Of a DNA stretch of 58,417 bases, positions 34,264 to 42,826 are shown one piece after another; the stretch's first letter is position 1; each line of letters opens with the position of its first letter. The stretch is from the NCBI GenBank assembly GCA_903876885.1, contig CAIRBP010000070.1, positions 1 to 58,417 of the forward strand, given 5' to 3'. This DNA is from an uncultured Burkholderiales bacterium (GTDB lineage Bacteria > Pseudomonadota > Gammaproteobacteria > Burkholderiales > Burkholderiaceae_C). A program made the translations under genes and the position numbers. The notes below the pieces were generated by a model that saw only the letters and a program-made list of their open reading frames with translations, did not search any database and was not told where the DNA came from.

Positions 34264-35697
34264 TTAATAATTGTGGGGAAAGGAATTCCAATCTACGCCA
34301 GCACCTTCAACTGCGGTTGCAAATCCAGTTTTCTTAAGTGAACTAAGATCGATCGATCCGTTGTTAATTTGCAATCGGGTGACTCCTTGTTCTTTAGCGT
34401 AAAGATTTGGGTGGTTTCTTATAAAAGAAGATTGCTCACCATCCGCAATACCCTGCATCCCGTTGACGTAATGATGGCCGTTGCGTTCCACGTGATCTAA
34501 ACCAAGAAGACTAACCAGAGCCAGGTCTTGTTGAACGCCTACGCCGACTTGCATGGTTAAATCTTCACCGGACTGAAAAAAAGAAATACCTTTATCTATA
34601 TTGACTTCGTTTAATTGTTCAGTCCTAGCAGCATTGATCAAGGATTTATAAATTCCTTTACAGCTTTTGCTGGATACGCCTGTATATCCAAGTTCGGTAG
34701 CTTTTAGATAAGTATCAAGGTCAGCGTCTGACTCATCGATCAAAAGGGGTTTATGTCTGGCAATCTCGCTAACATTAGCCTGCATGGCTATGTCTCTGTG
34801 CAGGGGTTGTTCAATGAAAATGATTTTTCTAAACAACGATGTTAAAGCCGGAGTTTCTTTAAATTGATTAAAAAATTCTAAAAAAGATGACTCATCTCTA
34901 AATTGCTCGTTCCCGTCTAGCGTTACCCCTAGAGTGACACCGTCTATGATGGGCGCGATTTGAGACAGACGAGCAATATCACTTGAAAGATCACCGCTTA
35001 ATTTAATTTTATAATATTGATGTCTATACCTGGAAGCGATTTCCTTGAGGGTTACAGGTAAATCATCTCTCGGTCTAGTGATATCGCTTGATTCCTCGTC
35101 AATAGAGTCTAAGAGTCCTACGGTATGTCTTGCCGCAATTGAGGGTTTACTGGTGAGTTTTCCTAAAAATTTATTAATATCAAAACTCTTTAAATCCGAC
35201 AATTCAACAAGACTAGTGCACTCTAATCCGACTTGATTGGTATTGACTGCAGAATCAAAACTTAATCCGCAAAAATGACACAAAGCATCAATCACTGCTC
35301 TATCTATAAGCGCAGGGCCGTAGTTTGAAGTAAGATGATTTAATCGATTTTGCTCACCTATTTTGATAATGCTTGAGTAATAATGGCTAAAGTACTGCCA
35401 TGCACTCCTAGGTAATGCGTCGGATAGATAGGCATTCCGCGCTATTCGTAAAGAATTTCTAAGTTGCTCGAAATTATCTTCATTTGAAAGGTCCTTGTTT
35501 TTATCAAACCATTTAGGGACCATCATCTCGGCTGCACAGCCTTGAACGACTTTGCCACTGGCAAATTCGACATCAACACTCACGTAAACCTGGGGGCACT
35601 GAGTTAGAGTTACAACACCAAATCTAAATGGAAGTCGCAACATCACCTCTCGCTCAAAGAAGCGAATACTCCTGATGACAAACTGAGGAGCATTCAC
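34264..35697 (-). CDS. Long enolase-superfamily protein (mandelate racemase/MLE type)
   Basis: A 477-residue protein with the enolase-superfamily catalytic layout: K230-x-K232 in YYKIKLSGD, D261 in LDGNEQ, E296 in FIEQP, D321 in LIDESD and K344 in SSKSCKG. The three acidic metal ligands and both Lys bases indicate proton abstraction next to a carboxylate, as in muconate lactonising enzyme or dipeptide epimerase types. Typical relatives have 350-400 residues; here an N-terminal capping region of about 200 residues and a C-terminal extension make it longer. It sits between the ABC ATPase and the Gfo/Idh gene. Racemase, dehydratase or cycloisomerase activity cannot be separated by eye. Confidence 0.85.
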   Translation of the reverse strand: MNAPQFVIRSIRFFEREVMLRLPFRFGVVTLTQCPQVYVSVDVEFASGKVVQGCAAEMMVPKWFDKNKDLSNEDNFEQLRNSLRIARNAYLSDALPRSAWQYFSHYYSSIIKIGEQNRLNHLTSNYGPALIDRAVIDALCHFCGLSFDSAVNTNQVGLECTSLVELSDLKSFDINKFLGKLTSKPSIAARHTVGLLDSIDEESSDITRPRDDLPVTLKEIASRYRHQYYKIKLSGDLSSDIARLSQIAPIIDGVTLGVTLDGNEQFRDESSFLEFFNQFKETPALTSLFRKIIFIEQPLHRDIAMQANVSEIARHKPLLIDESDADLDTYLKATELGYTGVSSKSCKGIYKSLINAARTEQLNEVNIDKGISFFQSGEDLTMQVGVGVQQDLALVSLLGLDHVERNGHHYVNGMQGIADGEQSSFIRNHPNLYAKEQGVTRLQINNGSIDLSSLKKTGFATAVEGAGVDWNSFPHNY

Positions 35698-35718
35698 CTT
35701 GATGCCCTCAAATTTTGG

Positions 35719-36498
35719 TTAATGATCAAGGGTGCCCTTAGAGAAGAAATGAGCACGAATTTGACTCGAGTAATGTCCAAACTCTCCTGACCCCATCAAC
35801 TCTAACGTGCGCGGTCTTGGTAAGTCGATGTCATAAATTGCTGAAATAGAGCCCGGTCGCTCACTCATCACGATGACCCTATCAGAGAGAAATATCGCCT
35901 CAGGAATGCTATGCGTAATTAATAGAACCGTTTTCTTAGATTTAGACCAGATATCTTGTAATTCCAGATTCATTTTCTCTCTAGTCATAGCGTCAAGGGC
36001 ACCAAAGGGCTCATCCATCAATAATATTGACGGGTTATGCAGCAATGCCCTACAAATAGATACTCTTTGCTGCATACCGCCTGATAATTGCTTAGGGAAT
36101 TTATGCTCAAAACCTTTCAGTCCAGCCATTTCAATAAGTTGATGTGCGCGCTCAAGAGATTCCTCTCGAGGCAGCCCTCGAATCTCTGCTTGCAGCAAAA
36201 TATTTTCGATCACTGTTCTCCAAGCAAGTAAGACTGAACTTTGAAAAACAATTCCAACGTCACGTTGTGGGCCTGAAATAGGTACACCAGACAGGGTTAA
36301 TTGACCGCTAGTTATGGGCAACAGTCCAGCAACCATTTTGAGCAAGGTGCTTTTACCGCAGCCCGATGGACCTACGATTGAGACGAATTCCCCTTGATTA
36401 ATATAAAAATCAAGGGGTTTTAACGACTCAACGGGCCCTTCTCTGCTATCGTAAACTTTAGATACACCTAAAGCTTCAATTAAACGGGACTGTGACAT
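35719..36498 (-). CDS. SsuB/TauB-type ABC ATP-binding protein
   Basis: A 259-residue ATPase with Walker A GPSGCGKST (43-51), signature LSGGM (138-142) and Walker B LLMDEPFGALD (159-169). This form is typical of nitrate/sulfonate/taurine-type importers. Partners are the NMT1-type binding protein and the permease directly upstream (28-base gaps). It couples ATP use to uptake of the operon's substrate at the inner membrane. Confidence 0.93.
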   Translation of the reverse strand: MSQSRLIEALGVSKVYDSREGPVESLKPLDFYINQGEFVSIVGPSGCGKSTLLKMVAGLLPITSGQLTLSGVPISGPQRDVGIVFQSSVLLAWRTVIENILLQAEIRGLPREESLERAHQLIEMAGLKGFEHKFPKQLSGGMQQRVSICRALLHNPSILLMDEPFGALDAMTREKMNLELQDIWSKSKKTVLLITHSIPEAIFLSDRVIVMSERPGSISAIYDIDLPRPRTLELMGSGEFGHYSSQIRAHFFSKGTLDH

Positions 36499-36526
36499 AT
36501 CAAATTGAATTTTGCTAAAGGATTTT

Positions 36527-37540
36527 TTAGTTATTTGGTGGTAAAAAATCTAAAGTCACATAGTCCTCAGCCTTACCCCTTGTTGCAGGATCCATTCCTC
36601 CGTATTGGACCAACAAATCTAGCGTATCGTTTACGTTCTTTGTTGTTACTCTAAAAGGCTTATCTTTCATTGTCTCTTTCGTATGGTACAAGGCAATTGA
36701 CTCTTTCATACCGACAATTAATGTTGCACGTACACCCGCTTTAGAGTTGGCTTTAAGCATCGCATCAACTGCGCTTTCTGGATTTTTTTCTGCAGCCTCT
36801 ACTGCCTTAGTAGTTGCCCTCATAAAGCGTTTTACTAAGTCTGGGTTCTCAGTCAATAGCGCTTTGTTTGTGATGATCCCAGAAGAAATTTGGTTAATAC
36901 CTGAGTCCGCGAATTTGATAGGAGTTACGGGCTTACCCGTTGCATCTTGTAACTTAATGGCTTGATCCATTACGTATCCTAAAAGCAAATCAGCCTGTCC
37001 ATTCATTACGGCATTAAGCTTAGTTTGTCCATCCCCAGCTACTGTTTTAATTTGGTCTGGATTGATACTATTAGCTTTTAAAAATAGAGGCCACATTTGT
37101 GACATTGAGTCACCGGGAGTAATTGCGACTGTTTTGCCAATAATATCCTTGGGTGTTTTAATATTTTTTTCCGTAAAACCCATTACTGACATAGGACTGA
37201 GTTGAAACAAAACACCTGTTGACTTTAAAGGCGCGCCTTTTGCAGCGGCTTTAATCATTGTTGTTACGTCTATGTAGCCAAAAGTTGCAGACTTTGCAGC
37301 AACAGCTTGCGCTGTCACTGCAGAGCCTCTGCCCTCTTGGATCTCTAGATCAATACCTTCCTCAGCGTAAAAGTTTTTCTCTTTTCCCAGAAAGAACGGT
37401 GCATGCTCACTGTACAAATACCAATTAAGCATGAGGGTTACTTTCTCCATTGGTTTGTTTTGAGCACTAGCGCAGGTGCACAAAGCAGCTAAAGATAAGC
37501 CAACTAAAAGAACTGAACGTCTTATCGAATGCATTTTCAT
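36527..37540 (-). CDS. NMT1/THI5-like ABC substrate-binding protein
   Basis: A 337-residue periplasmic protein with signal peptide (1-26, ending CASAQ). The NMT1-family start is VTLMLNWYLYSEHAPFFLG, and EGRGSAVTAQAVAAKSATFGYID follows. This group captures pyrimidine precursors, riboflavin, aromatic acids or sulfonates for SsuABC-like importers. It is the second gene of the operon, 28 bases after the permease. A second in-frame ATG two codons in is possible. The ligand is unknown but should be the inducing substrate or a precursor. Confidence 0.92.
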   Translation of the reverse strand: MKMHSIRRSVLLVGLSLAALCTCASAQNKPMEKVTLMLNWYLYSEHAPFFLGKEKNFYAEEGIDLEIQEGRGSAVTAQAVAAKSATFGYIDVTTMIKAAAKGAPLKSTGVLFQLSPMSVMGFTEKNIKTPKDIIGKTVAITPGDSMSQMWPLFLKANSINPDQIKTVAGDGQTKLNAVMNGQADLLLGYVMDQAIKLQDATGKPVTPIKFADSGINQISSGIITNKALLTENPDLVKRFMRATTKAVEAAEKNPESAVDAMLKANSKAGVRATLIVGMKESIALYHTKETMKDKPFRVTTKNVNDTLDLLVQYGGMDPATRGKAEDYVTLDFLPPNN

Positions 37541-37568
37541 GGGTAGTCTCCGGTTTACGTTGTTGATA

Positions 37569-38366
37569 TTAGTAAATTTGATTTTGCGAGGGGTGCCACG
37601 GGATCATGAATCTTTCAAATAAGTCCACGACCATAAAGAGAACTACACCAATAGTTGATAAAACGACTAGTGCAGCAAACATGAGCGGCAAGTCAAAATT
37701 GCCGTTTGCAACTTGCAAAACATATCCAATTCCTGAGTTCGATCCCACAAATTCGCCAACTACTGCGCCTACAACAGCAAGTGTGATGGCAACCTTTAGG
37801 CCGCTAAAAATTGCAGGAAGAGCTTGGGGCAAAGAAAATTTAAAAAAAGTCTGGAACTTACTAGCACCCATAGATCTTGCGAGATCAACCATATCACTCT
37901 CAACAGATTTAAACCCCATGACGGTGGACACAACTACAGGAAAGAAGCCAAGTAAGAATGCTGAAATAATTTTTGGAAAAATACCAAACCCGAACCAAAC
38001 CACAAACAATGGAGCAATTGCGACTTTAGGAATGCTTTGTGAAAAGACCAAAACCGGATACAGATATGACTCAACAATTCTTGAGTATGAAATAAGCATC
38101 GCGAGAGGAATTCCGATAATGATCGTGAGAGCGAATCCCCCAAGTGTTGCCTGGGTGGTTTTCCAACTCTCTGATAGTAGCCTTGGCCACTCCAAATAAA
38201 GTTGCTCAATGACCTGGGCAGGAGCAGGTATCAGATAGGGGGCAATTTGAAAGAGCCTGATAGCTAAATCCCACATCACAACCATCATTACTATCAGTAA
38301 AAATGGCTTGACACTTGGCGACAGCAAGATCTTGCGAATCAGGGAAGTGTTCATCGATAAAGGCAT
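37569..38366 (-). CDS. SsuC/TauC-type ABC permease
   Basis: A 265-residue inner-membrane permease with six hydrophobic segments and the EAA-type coupling loop DLARSMGASKFQTFFKFSLPQALPAIFSG (split by family as EAA---G---P), matching nitrate/sulfonate-type permeases. It is the first gene of the ten-gene operon. The ATG at 38366 lies only five bases after the TetR-type palindrome and lacks a ribosome site; an in-frame ATG at 38354 has GGA upstream and may be the real start. Confidence 0.92.
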   Translation of the reverse strand: MPLSMNTSLIRKILLSPSVKPFLLIVMMVVMWDLAIRLFQIAPYLIPAPAQVIEQLYLEWPRLLSESWKTTQATLGGFALTIIIGIPLAMLISYSRIVESYLYPVLVFSQSIPKVAIAPLFVVWFGFGIFPKIISAFLLGFFPVVVSTVMGFKSVESDMVDLARSMGASKFQTFFKFSLPQALPAIFSGLKVAITLAVVGAVVGEFVGSNSGIGYVLQVANGNFDLPLMFAALVVLSTIGVVLFMVVDLFERFMIPWHPSQNQIY

Positions 38367-38370
38367 CCAA

Positions 38371-38386
38371 TTAACTATTTAGTTAA
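38371..38386 (-). promoter_or_regulatory. Palindromic operator in front of the ten-gene operon
   Basis: TTAACTA-TT-TAGTTAA is a perfect 16-base dyad. The identical sequence recurs before the TetR gene at 39123-39138. Layout and spacing match the RutR-type consensus TTGACCA-NN-TGGTCAA with purine and pyrimidine transitions only. It overlaps the last base of the -10 box, the classic place for a repressor. Confidence 0.85.
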
Positions 38387-38414
38387 TTATTGACACCATG
38401 CTCTCTCATGTCAA
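38386..38414 (-). promoter_or_regulatory. Sigma70-type promoter of the ten-gene operon
   Basis: On the minus strand a perfect -35 TTGACA (38414-38409) stands 17 bases ahead of AATAAT (38391-38386), a five-of-six -10 box. Transcription would start inside the adjoining palindrome, giving a very short leader before the permease gene. Confidence 0.75.
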
Positions 38415-38470
38415 TAGCTTTTAGGGTAAGCCCCGATAGGGATTGAATGGAGGTCGACGTAATTCAATAG

Positions 38471-39112
38471 TCACAAAAGTACGTACCCCAGTATCAAATC
38501 AATCATGTGCGAGAGTCGTTGTACCTTTGCTTTAGGACTTAGCAGATTTTTACCAAAGATCGTAGATAGAGTGTGGTTGTTGGATAAGTAAAAGTAACAA
38601 ATTGAAGCAATTGAGATGTAGAGTTGTATGGGGTCAATACCGCTTCTAAACAGTCCCTTTTCTTGTCCTTTTAGTAGAACAGAACCCAGCATTTGAATCA
38701 AAGGGGAGGTCAACTCTCTTATATGTTTAGATTTCTTTAAATGAGTAGCTTCGCTCTGATTTTCACTATTCAAGAGCGAGATAAATTCTGGGTGCTCCAG
38801 GTAGTAATCCCAGGTAAACGTAATCAACTGCCTTATTGCTTGAATGGGGTCAATTTGATCCAAATTCAAAACCTGCTCAGCCGCCCTAATCTCTGAGTAA
38901 GCTTGCTCCAAGACCTCTAAAAACAACTGATCTTTACTGTTGAAATAATAATAAATAAGTCTCTTATTCAATCCAGCGCGTTCAGCGATGCTATCGACTC
39001 TTGCTCCTGATAGGCCGTGAGCGGCAAACTCTTGTTGAGCCGCCAAAAGAATAACCCTCCTGGAGTCAGCCTTGGTCTCTGGCTCAGTATTTAGACTCTT
39101 AATTTTTTTCAT
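38471..39112 (-). CDS. TetR-family repressor of the ten-gene operon
   Basis: A 213-residue TetR-type regulator. The N-terminal helix-turn-helix (about 18-62) reads RRVILLAAQQEFAAHG and VDSIAERAGLNKRLIYYYFNSKDQL. The C-terminal ligand domain (about 80-213) has FTWDYYLEHPEFISLLNSEN, resembling the RutR-like group. The same 16-base palindrome lies ten bases upstream of its ATG and directly upstream of the operon that follows it on the same strand, so autoregulation plus control of the operon is strongly implied. The inducer is presumably the imported substrate or an intermediate. Confidence 0.93.
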   Translation of the reverse strand: MKKIKSLNTEPETKADSRRVILLAAQQEFAAHGLSGARVDSIAERAGLNKRLIYYYFNSKDQLFLEVLEQAYSEIRAAEQVLNLDQIDPIQAIRQLITFTWDYYLEHPEFISLLNSENQSEATHLKKSKHIRELTSPLIQMLGSVLLKGQEKGLFRSGIDPIQLYISIASICYFYLSNNHTLSTIFGKNLLSPKAKVQRLSHMIDLILGYVLL

Positions 39113-39122
39113 TCAATAAAAA

Positions 39123-39138
39123 TTAACTATTTAGTTAA
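39123..39138 (-). promoter_or_regulatory. Palindromic operator in front of the TetR gene
   Basis: This is the second exact copy of TTAACTATTTAGTTAA. A -10-like TATGAT (minus strand, 39144-39139) abuts it exactly as at the operon promoter, and GGTGT precedes both -10 regions. This is the expected arrangement for TetR autoregulation. Confidence 0.85.
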
Positions 39139-39247
39139 ATCATACACCAAATGACCGTACCCGACTTAAACTGCAGATCCAGTAAAACACTGACGTGTGA
39201 AATCTGTTCTGTCTATTTAAATAAATATTTTCGCCCAACCAAGGGAT

Positions 39248-39631
39248 CTAGATCAAAGCACAAGACTGAAGTTGTTCAAGTGTCACGAATTCCAAAGCTT
39301 TTAAGTGGGTACTCGCAAGTATGACTGGGGGTGCAAAACCCGCTAGATAAGCCTCCTTCCACCTCAGTGCACACAAGCACCATTTTTGACCTGGCTTTAA
39401 TCCTGCAAATCGGTATTCAGGACGGGGCGTCATCAAATCATTTCCCTGTTTAAGAGAGAACTCTAAAAATCCTTGTGTAAGTTTCGCGCAAATAACATGA
39501 CTACCCCGATCACTCTCATCTGTAGTGCAGCAACCGTCTCTGAAGTAGCCCGTCAACGGATCGTAAGAGCAAGGCACTAATGGGGTCATTAAAACGTTCA
39601 GATCTTCATCCTGCATAACCGTCAAACTCAC
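39248..39631 (-). CDS. DUF2237 family protein
   Basis: A 127-residue protein with the DUF2237 pattern: LMTPLVPCSYDPLTGYFRDGCC near the start, HVICAKLTQGFLEFS, GNDLMTPRPEYRF and GLKPGQKWCLCALRW. The conserved Cys residues (CS, GCC, CLC) suggest metal or redox chemistry, but no function is established for the family. An alternative start is the ATG at 39616. It is a single gene just downstream of the tRNA terminator. Confidence 0.88.
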   Translation of the reverse strand: MSLTVMQDEDLNVLMTPLVPCSYDPLTGYFRDGCCTTDESDRGSHVICAKLTQGFLEFSLKQGNDLMTPRPEYRFAGLKPGQKWCLCALRWKEAYLAGFAPPVILASTHLKALEFVTLEQLQSCALI

Positions 39632-39663
39632 TAAAAAATTTCAAACCTAATTCGCTTCAAACC

Positions 39664-39697
39664 ATAAAAAAAAGCCTGATGGGTAAGCATCAGGCTT
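39664..39697 (-). terminator. Intrinsic terminator of the tRNA operon
   Basis: AAGCCTGATG (39672-39681) pairs perfectly with CATCAGGCTT (39688-39697) around a six-base loop, and on the minus strand the stem is followed by an unbroken run of T. It lies 27 bases past the tRNA-Asp CCA end. Confidence 0.93.
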
Positions 39698-39724
39698 CTC
39701 AAGTCCTTGTAAACAAGGATTTAC

Positions 39725-39801
39725 TGGCGGAGCGGACGGGACTCGAACCCGCGACCCCCGGCGTGACAGGCCGGTATTCTAACCACCTGAACTACCACTC
39801 C
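39725..39801 (-). tRNA. tRNA-Asp (GTC)
   Basis: A 77-base tRNA with encoded CCA. Acceptor GGAGTGG pairs with CCGCTCC (one G-T wobble). The anticodon loop CTGTCAC gives GTC, and the T loop is GGTTCGAGTCC. It is third in the Ala-Glu-Asp transcript. Confidence 0.97.
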
Positions 39802-39817
39802 TGGTAGCGTTGTGTTC

Positions 39818-39847
39818 GTTGCAACTACAACCTTCGTTGTTTGCAAC
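39818..39847 (-). other. Hairpin in the tRNA-Glu/tRNA-Asp spacer
   Basis: GTTGCAA...TTGCAAC forms the outer seven-base stem, and ACAAC-CTTC-GTTGT forms the inner stem. It fills half of the spacer between two tRNAs and is likely a processing structure in the precursor RNA. Confidence 0.55.
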
Positions 39848-39862
39848 CAAGTACAACAAACT

Positions 39863-39938
39863 TGGCGACCCTACGGGGATTCGAACCCCGGTACTCACCG
39901 TGAAAGGGTGATGTCCTAGGCCTCTAGACGATAGGGTC
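39863..39938 (-). tRNA. tRNA-Glu (TTC)
   Basis: A 76-base tRNA with encoded CCA. Acceptor GACCCTA pairs perfectly with TAGGGTC. The anticodon loop CTTTCAC gives TTC, and the T arm is GGGGTTCGAATCCCC. It lies next to gltX, which encodes the synthetase that charges it. Confidence 0.97.
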
Positions 39939-39960
39939 AAAACCTAGACTTAGACACTCA

Positions 39961-40036
<76 letters not shown>

Positions 40037-40055
40037 AACTTGTGTCGAGCCCTCA

Positions 40056-40086
40056 ATTATAGCCCGATTTTCTAAGCCGTGCTGAA
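40056..40086 (-). promoter_or_regulatory. Promoter of the tRNA operon
   Basis: A perfect TATAAT (minus strand, 40061-40056) lies 19 bases upstream of the tRNA-Ala 5' end. A weak -35 (TTCAGC) sits about 19 bases before it, and a G/C-rich discriminator (GAGGGCTC) follows, as is common for stable-RNA promoters. Confidence 0.55.
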
Positions 40087-40104
40087 TGTAATTCCGTGGA
40101 AAAA

Positions 40105-41505
40105 CTAGTTTTTTACAGCTCTTAGTCGCTCAAGCACCGTTTTTGAATCAAAAAGAGCTATCACTGCGTCAAGTGACGGGGTTTGAGGGGTGCCCATCAA
40201 CAAAACCCTCACTGGCATAGCCAGTTGAGGCATCTTTAAACCTGTATCAGCTAAAACCTCTTTCAACACCAAAGCTATGGATTCTTTTGTCCAATTTGTC
40301 TCGCTCAACTGCTCAAGCTTCGCACTTAAAAGCTCAATTGCACCAAGCACAGAACTAACAACGTGTTTTTCCCGTTCTTCAGAGGGAATCTCGACACTCG
40401 CGTAGAAAGATCGCACCCAAGCGGCCAAAGCAACTAAAGTATCACATCTATCTTTGAATAATCCGCAAATTGGGACCAATCGGTCATCAGTAGCAATGTT
40501 CTCTTTATCTAAAAAGACTTTCACATGTGACGCCAACTCTTGGTCACCCATCTTTTTCATATGCTGAGCATTCACCCAACGTAACTTAGCCTCATCGAAC
40601 TGTGCAGCGCTCCTGCCCAAATGGTCTAAGTTAAACCACTCTAAGAACTGCTCACGAGAGAAGATCTCATCATCTCCGTGACTCCAGCCAAGTCTCGCCA
40701 AATAATTAACCATGGCATCCGCTAAATATCCCTCTTGCCTGTATTGAGTAACTGCTTTAGCGCCGTTTCTCTTACTCATCTTCTCACCGGCCTCATTGAG
40801 GACAGTTGGCAAATGAGCATAAACGGGTGGTAATGCTCCAAGAGCTTTAAATATATTGATTTGCCGCGGCGTATTGTTAACATGATCGTCGCCGCGAATT
40901 ACGTGCGTAATTTGCATATCTATATCGTCAACGACTACACAAAAATTGTAGGTAGGCGTGCCGTCTGGACGGGCAATAACCAAATCATCCAACTCTTGGT
41001 TACTGATGGTGATGAGTCCCTTTACCTTATCATCCCAGCTAACTACGCCGTCAATTGGATTTTTAAAGCGCAGCACCGGTTTCACTCCCTCAGGTATAGG
41101 TGGCAACAACTTTCCAGGCTCTGGCCGCCAAGTCCCGTCGTACCGAGGTTTTTCTTTTGCAAGCATTTGTTTTTCACGCAGTGCGTCAAGCTCCTCTACG
41201 CTCATATAGCAAGGATAGACTGCCTCTAGCTCAACCAACTTTGCAAGCACTTCGCGGTACCTATCCATGCGCTTCATTTGATAAAAAGGACCCTCATCGG
41301 GATCCATACCAAGCCAACTCATACCCTCTAAGATCACATCAACTGAGGCCTGATTCGAGCGGTCTAAGTCCGTATCTTCAATACGCAAAATAAATACACC
41401 TCCTGTAGCCCTCGCGTAAGCCCATGGGTAGAGTGCTGAGCGAATATTGCCCAAATGAATAAAGCCAGTTGGGGACGGAGCAAATCGAGTGCGTACAGTA
41501 GTCAT
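40105..41505 (-). CDS. gltX: Glutamyl-tRNA synthetase
   Basis: A 466-residue class I synthetase that charges tRNA-Glu. The start [18 protein letters not shown] holds the HIGH-type motif HLGN (17-20), and KMSKR (242-246) is the second ATP-site motif. [10 protein letters not shown] and [15 protein letters not shown] complete the catalytic core; the C-terminal part is the anticodon-binding cage. I chose the ATG at 41505 over a TTG three codons upstream. It lies just upstream of a tRNA cluster containing tRNA-Glu and 19 bases after metZ. Confidence 0.97.
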   Translation of the reverse strand: MTTVRTRFAPSPTGFIHLGNIRSALYPWAYARATGGVFILRIEDTDLDRSNQASVDVILEGMSWLGMDPDEGPFYQMKRMDRYREVLAKLVELEAVYPCYMSVEELDALREKQMLAKEKPRYDGTWRPEPGKLLPPIPEGVKPVLRFKNPIDGVVSWDDKVKGLITISNQELDDLVIARPDGTPTYNFCVVVDDIDMQITHVIRGDDHVNNTPRQINIFKALGALPPVYAHLPTVLNEAGEKMSKRNGAKAVTQYRQEGYLADAMVNYLARLGWSHGDDEIFSREQFLEWFNLDHLGRSAAQFDEAKLRWVNAQHMKKMGDQELASHVKVFLDKENIATDDRLVPICGLFKDRCDTLVALAAWVRSFYASVEIPSEEREKHVVSSVLGAIELLSAKLEQLSETNWTKESIALVLKEVLADTGLKMPQLAMPVRVLLMGTPQTPSLDAVIALFDSKTVLERLRAVKN

Positions 41506-41524
41506 TAACTTCAATCTTTACCTA

Positions 41525-42760
41525 TTAAACGGCATCTAGGCCAAGTGATAAATCGCGCTTTAAATCGTCTAAATGCTCTAGACCTACTGCAATTCGGATT
41601 AAATTTTGTTCAATGCCAGCAAGGTGTCTTTGCTCCTCGGTTAAACGTCCGTGAGAGGTGCTTGGGGGATGTGTGATGATGGTTTTCACATCGCCTAAGT
41701 TAGCAGTGACGCTCATGAGCTGGGTTTTATCAATTACCGTAAAAGCTTTTTGCCTTGCATCCGCCGGACTGCTCGCCTTCACATCAAAGGAGAGCACCGC
41801 ACCTCCCATACCCGATTGTTGATCCATGGCGAGGGCGTGCTGGGGATGGTTAATGAGCCCAGGGTAATAAACCTTTGAGACCTTGGGATGAGTCTCTAAC
41901 CAAGTAGCAAACTCAAGAGCCTGGGCGCACTGCGCTTTCATGCGAATTCCAAGGGTCTCCAAACCTTTCAATACTACCCAGGCGTTAAAGGGTGACAAAC
42001 TCATACCCGCACTACGCATTACAGGAATAAATTTTTCACGCACCATTTGTTCACTTGCGCATATAGCGCCGGCCACAACGCGGCCCTGACCGTCTAGGTA
42101 TTTTGTACCAGAGTGAATCACAATGTCTGCTCCAAGAAGAATCGGTCTTTGTAGAGCAGGAGTACAAAAACAGTTATCAACTGCTAAAACCGCACCCGTT
42201 GCGTGTGCAATTAAACTCAGCGCCTTGATGTCGCACACCTCAGTCAAAGGGTTGGTAGGAGTTTCTGCAAAAAAGAGTTTAGTGTTCGGCTTAACCGCTC
42301 GTTCCCACTCTTTAATATCCGTTTGGGAAACAAACGTAGTTTCAACTCCGAATTTAGCAAACTCAGATCCTAACAACTTAATGGTTGAGCCAAAAACAGA
42401 GCGTGAACACACCACATGATCTCCGCTCTTTAAAAGCCCCATACACAATAACAACACTGCAGACATGCCGCTTGATGTGCCGATACAAGCCTCAGAGCCC
42501 TCCATCAGTGCGAGCCGTTTTTCCATACTCGCAACCGTGGGGTTCGTAAAGCGAGAATAGATGTACCCATCCTCCTCACCGGAGAACCTTCTAGCAGCGG
42601 TCTCAGAATCGGGCTGCGTAAAACTAGAGGTAAGGTACAAAGACTCAGAGTTCTCACCGTACTGAGATTTGTCAACAGCCGCGCGAACCGCCAAAGTGTC
42701 CAAGTGATACTGAGGATTGGGCGTGTTTTTAGAGTGTTCTAAATCTGACTTTTTGCTCAT
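41525..42760 (-). CDS. metZ: O-succinylhomoserine sulfhydrylase
   Basis: A 411-residue PLP enzyme of the Cys/Met metabolism family. The cofactor Lys is K220 in HSGTKYLDGQGR, with D195 in AVDNCFCTPALQ. TSSGMSAVLLLCMGLLKSGD and ETPTNPLTEVCDI are also typical. The DGQGR form and the purF/cvpA neighbourhood mark the MetZ branch, which makes homocysteine from O-succinylhomoserine and sulfide. It follows purF by 66 bases in a gene order common in Burkholderiales. Confidence 0.93.
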   Translation of the reverse strand: MSKKSDLEHSKNTPNPQYHLDTLAVRAAVDKSQYGENSESLYLTSSFTQPDSETAARRFSGEEDGYIYSRFTNPTVASMEKRLALMEGSEACIGTSSGMSAVLLLCMGLLKSGDHVVCSRSVFGSTIKLLGSEFAKFGVETTFVSQTDIKEWERAVKPNTKLFFAETPTNPLTEVCDIKALSLIAHATGAVLAVDNCFCTPALQRPILLGADIVIHSGTKYLDGQGRVVAGAICASEQMVREKFIPVMRSAGMSLSPFNAWVVLKGLETLGIRMKAQCAQALEFATWLETHPKVSKVYYPGLINHPQHALAMDQQSGMGGAVLSFDVKASSPADARQKAFTVIDKTQLMSVTANLGDVKTIITHPPSTSHGRLTEEQRHLAGIEQNLIRIAVGLEHLDDLKRDLSLGLDAV

Positions 42761-42826
42761 TGCTTAACTCTTAATATGTTTTGGGCAGTAATTTTTAAAT
42801 TATGTTAGCTTTTAAACCAGATTTAC

